64,000 bases of DNA, taken from Galeopsis tetrahit (taxonomy: Eukaryota; Streptophyta; Magnoliopsida; Lamiales; Lamiaceae). The position numbers and the translations under genes were made by a program. Under the pieces are notes generated by a model. The model was given only the letters and a program-made list of their open reading frames with translations, did not search any database and had not been told where the DNA came from. Below are positions 34,257 through 44,941 of this stretch, piece after piece. The first letter of the stretch is position 1, and each line of letters starts with the position of its first letter. The DNA lies in contig OY776121.1 of assembly GCA_963675135.1 (NCBI GenBank), positions 58,611,265 through 58,675,264 of the forward strand. The letters are read 5' to 3'.

Positions 34257-34450
34257 TATTGGACCTATATTAGTAAATACACTCTTATTCTTATTTATTG
34301 TATAGGCCCATCTTAGTTTTCTATGGGCTCTCTTATAAAGCCCATTAGGGTTAGGTTAGACCTAAAATATCACTTGTATAAATACCTATTGTAAATCATT
34401 CCTACAACTAATCAAGAAATAATATTCTCCACATATTTATATTCTCTATA
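34257..34450 (+). repeat. 3' LTR of the Copia element
   Basis: 194 bp, identical to the 5' LTR and followed by the target duplication TAGGC. Confidence 0.93.
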
Positions 34451-34455
34451 TAGGC

Positions 34456-35335
34456 AAGGTGGAATGAAATAGTTCTCCCCAAAAATTTGCTTTGCAATGA
34501 ATCCATTCATCGATTTCGGTTATTTCTCAAAATGAAAACGAAGAAGCGGGGGGTCTGATGAATTCCAAGTATTCAGTTTCACTACTAAAATAAGGAGACT
34601 TACTTCACAAAGGGTTTAGTTGTGAAAATGGAACAAGAAATATGGGAGTGATGAATATATGAAACAGAGGTAGTAGTACTTGATGCCATGATAACAAATT
34701 AAATTATGAAACCAAAATAACGAGTTATCCTTTCTCTTGTTTTCTCTTTTGAGTGACCGAGATACTACACCAAACAATATTAACTTGCGTATGATATGTC
34801 CCTGGTTATCATCATATTGGTAAATGATGGATCATCAAGTTCTGGGATATAATGAGGCTTATGTCCTTATACTGTGGATCCGAATTCGGCCAGAACCATA
34901 CAATCCCATTTTGCACACAACTAGGCCACACATGCCTTATTGCAAGTGTACACTTCACATTCAGTTTTCCAAGTTTTAAATATAAACGTCCATTTCAATG
35001 ATACACATACAACATATATTTACATGTCAAATTTCTTCTAAGCACCCGTAAATTATTACACTTCACATTCAGTTACTCTCTCAAGAACACTTCAAATTTA
35101 AGGGTAACAGAGCTTCAAATTCTTCTGATGCAAAATTCATTTTTAATAATAAATGACATAAAAAATAAATTGATCGACCATGCAAAAGTGGGTATATAAA
35201 ACTAATTGATGAGAATTTGAGACTACTACAACAACAAGACCGTGACTCTTACAAAACATAAACGAAAGAAACTAATATACTACTCTTAACGTCTAAAAAA
35301 GAAAATAAATTCTCAAAATAACTCTGGCCCGACTC
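34456..35335. other. Intergenic, 3' flank of the B3 gene
   Basis: AT-rich, no gene supported. It lies between the Copia insertion and the 3' end of the minus-strand B3 gene. Confidence 0.5.
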
Positions 35336-35935
35336 TTAATTTTCTTTGTTGTTGAAGTTGATTGCCAAGTGGAGTCTTCCTCGTGCGTCTCGCATACCCC
35401 AAATTTGAATGAAATCTCCTTGGCGAGCACCGTTTTGTTGCACCAGTTTAGACCAATCAGTTGAGTTAATAACTAAAATATCAAGACTTGGCCATATTTT
35501 GAGGCACAAATCGTAAGTGTTGCCTTGTGCGTCAAAACTAGGCACATCTTCCAACCCTGCAGGGTAGTTCACAGTGGCCTTCTCATTCTCATTTAGAAAC
35601 TCCTCAAATTTCTTTCTTCTAGTTACAAACAGTCTATTCTTGCTCTTTTCAACGTCCGAGTTTTTCAGCACTTTTTCATACAAAAAAACAGGTGGTTGGA
35701 GGGTGGTAATTTCATGCTGGATAATTTGGAGTAGTGGTTCAGGAATCGCTGGTTCAGGGCTGGGTTCGGGTTCTTGACGACGACGTGGACGTCGACGATT
35801 TCCTGTGCTGGCCACGTGGTCCAATTGCAAGTTGGTGCAGCGCTTTCTTTTTGAAGAAGCAGAAACATGATGATGATCAGGAACATGTATTTCTCTTCCA
35901 AACAGCCTAAATGTCTTCTTCTTCTTCTCTCCCAT
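35336..35935 (-). CDS. B3 DNA-binding-domain protein (DUF313-like)
   Basis: Single-exon minus-strand gene, 199 residues. The N-terminal third is basic with likely nuclear-localisation clusters (KKKK near residue 4, KRKR near 28, RRRPRRR near 48) followed by a Pro/Glu-rich linker. The C-terminal part (about 85-195) reads as a B3 domain: VLKNSDVEKSKNRLFV opens the fold, a long YDLCLKIWPS...YVLI-like strand follows, then W-KLVQQNGARQGDFIQIWG. In plants B3 proteins are sequence-specific transcription regulators in the nucleus. The closest recognisable pattern is the small plant-specific group once called DUF313. Targets are unknown. No introns are needed; the ATG at 35935 fits the basic N-terminus. 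Confidence 0.8.
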   Translation of the reverse strand: MGEKKKKTFRLFGREIHVPDHHHVSASSKRKRCTNLQLDHVASTGNRRRPRRRQEPEPSPEPAIPEPLLQIIQHEITTLQPPVFLYEKVLKNSDVEKSKNRLFVTRRKKFEEFLNENEKATVNYPAGLEDVPSFDAQGNTYDLCLKIWPSLDILVINSTDWSKLVQQNGARQGDFIQIWGMRDARGRLHLAINFNNKEN

Positions 35936-37007
35936 TTTTATTTTTAGTATACGCGCCTAAACACTCGATTGATCGACGAAGTATTATATAGTGGGGGATT
36001 AATGGGGCTATATAATACGTAGGAGTAATTAGTATGCTCTGGAGAAGTTAATCTGGAGAAAATAAGTAAATCAAGTGCGCATACTTATACATATAATACA
36101 TATGTGCCTCAATTATAATAGGAATACTTTCCTTATATACACTTTTTATATTTTCAGATTAAGTTTGTTTGTTAGGATATCCAATATTTCCATATATACT
36201 TTCCCAAGTAATTACCTTAATTAAAACTAGTCAAGATTTTATATATTTCCTAATTGTTTCAAATCATGAATAAATTCATAGGTGGATTTTTAAGTATCAT
36301 ATAATTAAACTGAGAGTTATATGGAGTATATAATTAATCAATAATACTACCTGTTGATTTAAGTACTAGCTGCAGATTTTATAGATTTTCGTATGCAGTC
36401 AAACTAAATAAATACAGTATATATTACTGATGAGTTGATATTATTAAAAAAAAAACCCTACTATTATTGAATTCCAAATTCAAAATTCAATCCAATTTAA
36501 ATATATAATTAACTCGTATTATATGGTATTGTATACTCCCAACCTTTTTTTCACACGTCGGTTGTCCCTTTTTTTCACACGTCGGTTGTCCCTTTTTTTT
36601 TTTAATAATATATATTTTCATAATACATTTATGTGCAAATTAATCAAATAAGGAAAACAAATATACAATCTATATTCTATATATATATGTAAAAACAGAA
36701 TAGCCATCAATTCTCATTTTCCCGCTTAAAACAAGTTAATAGAAATATTATTTAGACACTTGTAGCAAAAAAGCTGCTCAAATTTTGCATGTTTCACATT
36801 TTTCTATGAAGGTCTATTATAATATTATGATATTACGTTTATGAACTACTACAAATTATGAATTATTTTTTTAACATTAAATAATTTATCAGTTTGAGAG
36901 TACATATCAATAGCACCGTCCAATTTTTTATTTTATTTTTTCATTTCAAAATCAAATTTAATATTTTGTAATAATAGTAATACATTGTAGAATTTTTCAT
37001 GTAACCA
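35936..37007. other. Intergenic; upstream of the B3 gene
   Basis: No gene seen. At about 36542-36600 a 27-bp segment (TTTTTTTCACACGTCGGTTG then TCCC) is directly duplicated; the adjoining TACTCCCAACC is Stowaway-like, so it may be a decayed MITE end. A microsatellite-like TA run lies near 36676. Confidence 0.45.
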
Positions 37008-37261
37008 CACCACAAAAAATTGCCAAAATGGCGAGGGGGAAGGCAACGGATTCCCCCTCACTAATCAAGAAGGCGACGGCAAAGGCAACGGCACTCCGCC
37101 GTTGCCAATATGGTCGTTGCTATTTTATAGGCAACGGATTTGGGAAAAACCGTTGCCTTTTGGCAACGGCAGGTGGCCGTCGCCTTTTGGCAAGGGCGTG
37201 GAGGCCGTTGCCATTTCGCAACGGGGCCCAGCCGTCGCCTTTTTGTTACCTTTAAAAAAAT

Positions 37262-37435
37262 GAGAACCTAGGTTTCGAACCCAGGTCTCTAAGGCAACCA
37301 ACACACACCCCCACCACTAGGCCACCAATATTCGCGATTTTTCGCTCCAGCTGGGTTTCGAACACGGGACCTCTCGGTCCTGTAGAGTTTTGGGCGCCCC
37401 TGTGTGCCATTTAGGCTAGGAGCTTTAGTCGTCAT
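37262..37435 (-). other. Two tandem tRNA-like (Pol III promoter-like) modules
   Basis: On the minus strand, module 1 has an A-box-like GGTGGCCTAGTGGTGG (37326-37311) and a B-box-like GGGTTCGAAACC (37282-37271), 28 bp apart. Module 2 has TAGCCTAAATGGC (37418-37406) and GTGTTCGAAACCC (37365-37353), 40 bp apart. Both spacings suit tRNA-type internal promoters. Neither can fold as a complete canonical tRNA by inspection, so they are SINE-like or relic tRNA-related sequences. Whether they are transcribed is unknown. Confidence 0.45.
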
Positions 37436-38181
37436 GTTGTGAACACAATTAATATATATTCGATTTAATTTTAGTTTCAATTCTTTATTTCAATCCATTT
37501 TAAGTTTAATTGTTGCTTATTAAATTTAAATTGTCAAAGCATATCATAATTATTTCTAAATGAGAATTAACTAAATTATAATGTTTTTCAAATTAAATAT
37601 TTTAATTACGGTATCATTAATTAATTTACACTATTTAAATTTATTCTAATCTTCAATTCACAACATTATAATTACATACAACATTGAGTATAATTATTTT
37701 CGATTATACATGTAAATTTATTCTAATCACATCATTTAAATCCATTCTAATTTTCAATTCATAACATTATAATTACATACAACATTGAGTATAATTATTT
37801 TCGATTATACATGTAAATTTATTCTAATCACATCATTTAAATTCATTCTAATTTTCAATTCACAACATTATAATTACATACAACATTGAGTATAATTATT
37901 TTCGATTATACATGTAAATTTATTCTAATCACTTCATTTAAATCAATTCTAATTTTCAATTCACAACATTATAATTACATATAACATTGAGTATAATTAT
38001 TTTCGATTATACATGTAAATTTATTCTAATCACTTCATTTAAATTCATTCTAATTTTCAATTCACAACATTATAATTACATACAACATTGAGTACAATTA
38101 TTTAATTTTCGATTATACATGTAAATTTATTCTAATCACTTCATTTAAATTCATTCTAATTTTCAATTCACTTATCCATTT

Positions 38182-38225
38182 AACCCTAAACCCTAAACCC
38201 TATACCCTAAACCCTAAACCCTATA
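38182..38225. repeat. Interstitial telomere-like array 1
   Basis: About six CCCTAAA-type units, one of them CCCTATA; CCCTAAA is the complement of the plant telomere repeat TTTAGGG. It sits at a junction between repeat blocks inside the CACTA element. Confidence 0.85.
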
Positions 38226-38644
38226 TTCAATTTAATTTTAGTTTCAATTCTTTATTTCAATCCATTTTAAGTTTAATTATTGCTTATTAAATTTAAATTG
38301 TCAAAGCATATCATAATTATTTCTAAATGAGAATTAACTAAATTATAATGTTTTTCAAATTAAATAATTTAATTACGGTATCATTAATTAATTTACACTA
38401 TTTAAATTTATTCTAATCTTCAATTCACAACATTATAATTACATACAACATTGAGTATAATTATTTTCGATTATACATGTAAATTTATTCTAATCACTTC
38501 ATTTAAATTCATTCTAATTTTCAATTCACAACATTATAATTACATACAACATTGAGTATAATTATTTAATTTTCGATTATACATGTAAATTTATTCTAAT
38601 CACTTCATTTAAATTCATTCTAATTTTCAATTCACTTATCCATT

Positions 38645-38695
38645 TAACCCTAAACCCTAAACCCTATACCCTAAACCCTAAACCCTAAACCCTAT
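38645..38695. repeat. Interstitial telomere-like array 2
   Basis: About seven CCCTAAA-type units with one CCCTATA variant, at the equivalent junction to array 1. It therefore probably spread by duplication of the whole block. Confidence 0.85.
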
Positions 38696-39570
38696 ATTCA
38701 ATTTAATTTTAGTTTCAATTCTTTATTTCAATCCATTTTAAGTTTAATTATTGCTAATTAAATTTAAATTGTCAAAGCATATCATAATTATTTCTAAATG
38801 AGAATTAACTAAATTATAATGTTTTTCAAATTAAATAATTTAATTACGGTATCATTAATTAATTTACACTATTTAAATTTATTCTAATCTTCAATTCACA
38901 ACATTATAAATTTATTTTAACCACTTCATTTAAATTCATTCTAATTTTCAATTCACTTATCCATTTAAAAATATCAATTTTAATTGAATTAGGGCAACGG
39001 CAAAGGCAACGGGCCCACTGCCGTTGCCTTTTAGCGACTGGGGACCCGTTACCAAATGGCAACGGGGCCCACTGCCGTCGCCTTTTGGCAACGGGCCTTA
39101 TATGCCGTCGCCTTTTTGCAACGGGGCCCACTCCCGTTGCCTTATCCGTTGCCTTAAGGCAACGGCACCCGCCCCCATCGCCTTTTTCCTTCCCGTTATT
39201 AATGCCGTTGCCAATTGGCAACGGTAGCCTGTCGTTGCCTTTTGCTGTTGCCTTCTGGCCATTATTTTGTAGTGCCATGTAAGGGTGTACTTTTTTTTTT
39301 AACTCAGAAGGTATTTATAATAAAAATATATATGTATATTAATTTACGTGAATAATATTACTGAAATTAACCCTGTAATTTATAAATTATTTAGATTTTT
39401 TTTATTCATATAGTATATAAAAAAACTAAAATATTATTGAAAATAACTGAGTTACCTTCATATTGGAAAATGTAAGTTGAAAAATGAATATTTACTATTT
39501 CTATTGAAATAACAATATTTTCATAATACATTAGTTTTGAATTATAATAGGAATACTTTCTTGGGACCTT

Positions 39571-41007
39571 CTACATGTAGTCAGGGTGTCGTAATGACTA
39601 CCGTAGTCAGTTAATCTAACCCATTAAAAATCTAATCTAAAGGCTTAAATTTGATGACCTGTTACATTTTGTAAATTTTACGGTATGTATTGTCGTAATG
39701 TGTCGTAAATTTGTATTTTCTATTAAAGAGAACGTGTCAAACATGGAAGTTTTTGTTTTGTAAATAAGGATATGATTTATCAATTTATAATTATCAATAA
39801 TTTACCATAAATAATTTATATTTATAATTATTTCCAAAATTAGAGTGTGCACGGTCTACAATTCGTGCATTACCCATAACTTACCATAAATAAATGATAT
39901 TTATAATTATTTGTATGAATTACAATTATTTCCAAAATTAGAGTGTGCACGGTGTAGAAGTCGTGCATTGACAATAATTTACCATATATAATTGATATTT
40001 ATAATTATTTGTAAGAATTACAATTATTTTCAAAATTTAGTTATGCACGGTCTAGAAGTCGATATGGGTCGTTCTCTCATTTATCGGAGTATTCAACACA
40101 TGTTATACGTTGATATCCATGTTCTACACAATACTCGTATAAAATATCACATGGATCTAGGAGAATGGTCGGTAAGGTGTCGTTAGTGACGGTAACGACC
40201 TTCGTTCCGTTATAATGTCACACGGGTCGTTATCTCGTTTTCGTGTGTCAAATATGAAACTTAAGTTTCCCGATATCATCATTTTACAACCTAAACATGT
40301 TTTTAAAAATAGAACGACATGGTTAACCCCAAATTTAACGTGTTCGAAAATTTTACAACCTAACATGTTTTTATCTAAATTTTAAAACATGTATTTTATG
40401 TTGTTTTTAGGCCGCAATATTTGAACGGGGTATTATTATTCTTTTTTTCTAAATTTCAAGAGATGTATTTCACGTTGTTTTTAGGCTGTAATATTTTAAA
40501 AAAGTATCTTTGTTGGTAATTTTGATGCAAAAAGAATAATTTGAAATGACTACATTCTAAAAGCCCCTTGTTGCTTCTTGGAGTGAGCGAGTCGAGATTG
40601 TAGATTGGAGAAGCAGAATCAGTGAGAAAAACTCATTCTTGCTTCAAACCTAATGCTTCAAACCTGATAATGGATTGAATCAAGGATCATACGGATTTAA
40701 TTGAGCGACCCTCGAAGAAAAGTCCCTTCGTGAGCGAGTTCGATTGTAGAGTGGAGAATTAGAATCAATGAGAAAGATTCATTCTTGCTTCCAACCTAAT
40801 GTTTCAAACCTGCTTGTTAATGGCGAATCAAGGGACAAGGATTACGAATTTGTGAAAACTCTTAAGAATGTGCGGACTAAATTGAGGAAGACAAAAAACC
40901 TAATTACTAATTTAACAAATCTATTTTTTAATTATTATTTGGATTGATTTCATTAATTTTTAAAATAAGAATAATTGTATTACAAAAGGTTAGAACAATA
41001 ATTTTAC

Positions 41008-41043
<36 letters not shown>

Positions 41044-41180
41044 AAAAATAATTTAAATAAAAGAAGGGTAATATAGTAAATAACAAAATACAATTTAAAA
41101 AATGATATAAATAACTTAAACTTGTATAACAGGTAGCATGTCGTTACAACGTTTACGACGCCATTCGATAAAGTGACTAT
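39571..41180. repeat. Dispersed repeat X, copy 2
   Basis: Shares both flanks with 27359-29475. It also shares an internal 'gagaaa.actcattcttgcttcaaacct' segment, present once in copy 1 (27772) and twice here (40620 and 40768). It lacks the fold-back. A long TA run lies at 41012-41040. No transposase or credible ORF is seen. Confidence 0.6.
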
Positions 41181-41447
41181 ATAGTCAATTCGTAAAATAT
41201 GACTGCGGTAAGAATTGTCCTAAAAACAATTGAATTTAATCTTATACTATCAAAATAAAATAAAAAAGTGAAAATAGGTTTTAGTTCCAAAAGAAAAAAA
41301 AGTGTAGGTTTTGAGCCCCTCTTAAAATCTAATCGCACTCTCTCTCTCTCCTCTGAGAACCGTTTAGTTCTTCTTCGAACGCTACTGATTAGCTATTCAA
41401 ATTAGGTCTAGGGTTTTATAGCAGAAATTTTGTATAATCTCTACACA
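41181..41447 (+). promoter_or_regulatory. Promoter and leader region of the SAM-domain gene
   Basis: A CT-dinucleotide run at about 41337-41352, the usual pyrimidine-rich initiator context of plant genes, lies roughly 95 bp upstream of the ATG. No clear TATA box is seen nearby. Confidence 0.4.
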
Positions 41448-43791
41448 ATGTACGCTGATCAAATTGAAGCTCAAGGTAAAAGATCAATCAAGGACCGGCT
41501 TGACAGAAAATCCGCCGCCGGATTCGGTGGCCGCAGCAGGCCTATTATCTCCCGCAAGAGGTCATCTTCTTTCCATAAAATTGCTTTTATTCTCGTCCCC
41601 GACCTTTAATTTCAGGGTGACATTTGTTATTGTGTATATTTACTTCAATCCTGTTAACTGCTTCTTTGTAAAGAATCGATAGTGCATTGGTTGCAGTTTT
41701 TAGTTCGGCATTTTTAGTTTGGTTAGGTAGATAGCAGTGAAGCTTCATGATTTATAACTTGTGTGCTTGACTATGAACTTGCTGAATATGTTGAATTTAG
41801 CAATGGTGTATGCTAATTCAAGAAAAAATATTTTATGGTTGTTTGTTTCTCTCTAGACTTCTGGTATAGTACAGATGTTCTTCCCAAGTGCATAGTTTTC
41901 ATTATTGCAAATACCATAGTATTTTGAACTGTTAAAGAAGTAAGGTGGCTGGCTAGGGTAAGGATAGTATTGCCCACTATTTTGTAGAAGACTTTTAAGT
42001 CAGATATTTTGAGGCTGCAAATCTGTTGGTGAATTTGCTAGCATAATAGAGAGCCCCCGATGTATAAGATTAAGTATGAAGTATGAACTGTCTGTTCAAT
42101 TGGATGATGAAGCAGGGCATTTTTTCTTGTGGAAGAAGTATCTAGAAGATCACTGTTTTTCCTTTCGTGGAGTAAATGGAGCCCCTTACATTAGCAAATA
42201 AATTTATTTCATGCAGACAAAGAGAAGATGATGACAAATGGGAACATGACCTTTTCGAAGACAACAAACCTCAAATTGCAAGTATGGATTTTTCTTTTAT
42301 TTGTACATGTATGTATTGTGTTTATAATAATTTGGTGAGATGATATGATTTATATTTATGTCCTCCAAAGGTCGGAGAGTTGGTCCAAGAGATCTTCGTC
42401 TGAAGCTTCAAAGAAAAAATAGTGATCAACAGAGGGGATCTATTTCTGGAGGTACGAGGGATCTACGTGAGAAGCTCTCTGGTGTACTGCGTTCTCGTAC
42501 CATTGAGTCCAAGCCTCTGTTAGTCAGGCAGAAACCTGCCCCTGAGGCCAGTAAACCTCCTAGGAAAAGTGTAATAGCCCAAGCCCCTGCACCAGAAATA
42601 AAGTCGGCTGGCTTACCGAAGAAGGCGAGCCAGCAGAAGGTAAAACCCACCACTTCTCTTCTCTCTTTCCCTGTCTTCCTCAGTTGCGTGTGTGGGGGCT
42701 TATGCACCTTCAATCACAATAATAGTACTATCTTCAGTAATGGTTTATAAATTAATGCAGGCTGAGGTGGATAACTTCTTGAAGCCCCTGGGTCTTGAAA
42801 AATATTCAATTACATTTCAGGCTGAAGAAGTATGTTGATTTGTTGTTTCAGTTTAAGTATTTCAAGGATCTATTTGTCATATCGATACAAATATGAAGAT
42901 TCTGTGTTGTGGTTTGGCAGGTTGATATGACAGCCCTAGTACACATGAGCGATGAAGATCTTAAAGCTATGGGAATTCCAATGGTGATTCTTGTGCCTTA
43001 TTAGGCTCTGTATAATATGTGGAACTGTCTTTGTCTTCCTATTAGCCTCGTTTTGTTTCTTAAGGATTTATATCTTCCTTAAATTTGCTAGTTTAGCTAT
43101 ATGTAGTTATGACTTATGCCAGTTAAAACCAAAAAACAAAAGTAGTTGATGAAGGGAATGCAAATCGAACCTGGTATGTTTTCCTTTAGAAGGGCAAGGA
43201 TATAATGTTTTATAGGTCTTCCTCCCGTCTGTTGCAGACATCATACTGGCCTAATAATTGAAATTAGGCAAAGGCATAACCAAGTTAAGGGAGAGCCAAT
43301 TGAAATTTCTGATTCTGAGAGTTTATAAGTCGTAAGTGGTATAATAAACCATATCAGATCAGTAGAGTTTTTTTTTTTTTTTTTGAGGTTCATCATCATC
43401 TACATTTTCTATTTCTCTTTTTCAGTTCTTCATATTTCTCTACATCCGAAGAGATATCTTTCGTAGGACAAAACATGAGATGCTCTTTTTAAAATTGATG
43501 TTCTGATAACTTCTTTCATATGGAATGTTATCACTGTACTACTTTCAGTGTTTCATTTTGTGTAACACTGTCTGGATATATGACATGTGGATGGTGAAAA
43601 TTAATCAACGGACTTAATATACCATACCAACACATGTTCTTGAATGGAATATGAAAGCACAGATGATTCGAATTGCTTTTGTATAAGCTTCCATTTTCTT
43701 GAATTCTGATGTTCGTGTTTGTTCGCTATTGTTCTTTCAGGGTCCAAGAAAGAAGATACTCCTAGCACTAGAAAGGTGGTCTGAGGACTAA
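41448..43791 (+). CDS. SAM (sterile alpha motif) domain protein
   Basis: Six exons: 41448-41560, 42217-42281, 42371-42639, 42761-42829, 42921-42983, 43741-43791. GT-AG introns with consistent phases give 209 residues. The N-terminal 40 residues are Arg/Lys/Ser-rich (KRSIKDRLDRKSAAGFGGR), followed by an acidic patch (REDDDKWEHDLFED) and a basic Pro/Lys linker with two DLR(L/E)KL motifs. Residues about 150-209 form a SAM domain: AEVDNFLKPLGLEKYSITFQ, then MTALVHMSDEDLKAMGI and GPRKKILLALE, matching helices 1-5 of the fold. In other proteins SAM domains mediate self-association or partner and RNA binding; the role here is unknown. There is no membrane segment. Confidence 0.87.
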
Positions 43792-44647
43792 GCAGGATTG
43801 CTCATTTTGTGTTCTTTGATTGTGCGATTATATCAATTTTTTCCATACCCTTATAATCAGCAGGGCTGTTTTTGTGTTACTAGTACTCTCCTGTGGTAGT
43901 TCACTAATTTTCTTTTTTTATAATGGCATGAATTATTATCATTGTAATTGAAATATGAAATTAGAACTTTGGGTTTCAAGAAATCAAGTTAGAGATTTGT
44001 TGCTGTTTTCATAGTTATTTTGAATTGTAGTTGGAACTTTTCTGAAGCGCCTATTGTTGCTTTGGTGCTAGTCATCTGTTGAAACTTGCATCCACGTCCC
44101 TGCACATTTTGATAATTATAAACTTATTCATCGACACTTCCATCCTCAAATATTCATTTTTTTTATAAATAGTACTCCCCTCCGTCTCAAATGATGGATC
44201 CCTTTTATTTTTTATATGAATCAATAAAACATCATTTATTTTGCTTAAAATTTTGATTTTTATCTTAAAATTTTTAAACATACATAAATGCTTTAATATT
44301 CAGGTATTTTGAACATTTTAAGTATTTCAAAAGAGATGGGAAACTATATATTAGGACAAATTAAAAAAAAAAAAGGGACAAATTAAAAAAAAAATATAAG
44401 GGGACCATGATAGTAACATTTCTTACCTCTGTGTCATCTAAAATATAGTGTTGTAATAAGATGTTGGTAAATACATTTTATTATTCAACTAATTTTGATA
44501 TTTTTTCTTCAAGCTTTTGGACTTTGAAAATTAGTATATTCTTACGAAATTCAGTGTTTTAATTTCACTACTGATTAACCGAGGTTACGATTTATGTGAG
44601 TTTAATCTGAGTTAGAATTGAATTAGATTTCGAAGGTCTGAATAAAG
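43792..44647. other. 3' flank with a decayed Stowaway-like end
   Basis: After the SAM gene no gene is seen. At about 44173 a Stowaway-like terminus (CTCCCCTCCGTCTCAAATGA) begins and is followed by AT-rich DNA to about 44420, where only a weak partner end is visible. It is probably a decayed MITE. Confidence 0.4.
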
Positions 44648-44873
44648 TGTTACACATAGAGTCAGAGTCGCGTTTCTTAGTTTTAAGAAATCGCATTTCA
44701 TTTATTTTGCTTTCCCTAAACGATGTCGTTTTGGCATGGGTAATTCATATAAATACCCAATGTATTTTGAATTGGACGAATATGCTGAAATTAAATCCAA
44801 TTCTATATCTCTTCTCTCTCAATTTCTCCCTCCTCTAACAGAAACTGATCGCACCTACTATGCGTATCATACA
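44648..44873 (+). repeat. 5' LTR of the gypsy element
   Basis: 226 bp; TATAAATAC promoter-like box near 44748-44756. Six base differences from the 3' LTR. Confidence 0.9.
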
Positions 44874-44941
44874 ATGGCCTCAGAGCCAATCCTTTCTGCT
44901 GCTGCGTGACCTGCAAAAAAAAAAATATATATATATCAACA

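Larger units (their letters stand above)
29803..34450 (+). mobile_element. Ty1/Copia LTR retrotransposon, young insertion
   Basis: Complete 4,648-bp element. Two 194-bp LTRs (29803-29996, 34257-34450) are identical by base-by-base reading. The 5-bp target duplication TAGGC lies at 29798-29802 and 34451-34455. Directly inside the left LTR is TGGTATCA (29997-30004), the start of a tRNA-iMet primer-binding site; a purine tract (GAGGGGGCG, 34248-34256) precedes the right LTR. LTR ends are TATT...TATA, not the usual TG...CA. Domain order gag, zinc knuckle, protease, integrase, RT, RNase H is Copia. The small size and short LTRs suggest the Ale/Retrofit lineage (inference). It sits upstream of the B3 gene. 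Confidence 0.95.
37449..38985. repeat. Nested satellite-like repeats inside the CACTA element
   Basis: A ~101-bp unit ('ttattctaatcac...caacattataattac...gattatacatgtaaa') is repeated head to tail; the word ATGTAAATTT recurs at 37711, 37811, 37912, 38013 and 38119. A larger block beginning 'tatattc.atttaatttt' restarts at about 37449, 38224 and 38694, so the organisation is hierarchical. Confidence 0.85.
37008..39274. mobile_element. Non-autonomous CACTA (EnSpm) transposon
   Basis: 2,267 bp. The left end starts CACCACAAAAA and the right end, in reverse, starts CACTACAAAATAATGGCC. CCA flanks both sides (37005-37007, 39275-39277), the 3-bp duplication expected of CACTA elements. Both subterminal regions (37030-37250 and 38990-39250) are dense in GGCAACGG / CCGTTGCC words, as in CACTA subterminal repeats. 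The interior has no transposase. Instead it has tRNA-like modules, ~101-bp repeats, larger repeated blocks and telomere-like arrays. Confidence 0.88.

Noticed and set aside
37028..37255. 75-codon open frame at the CACTA left end
   Set aside because: Translation of GGCAACGG subterminal repeats; no ATG context or homology.
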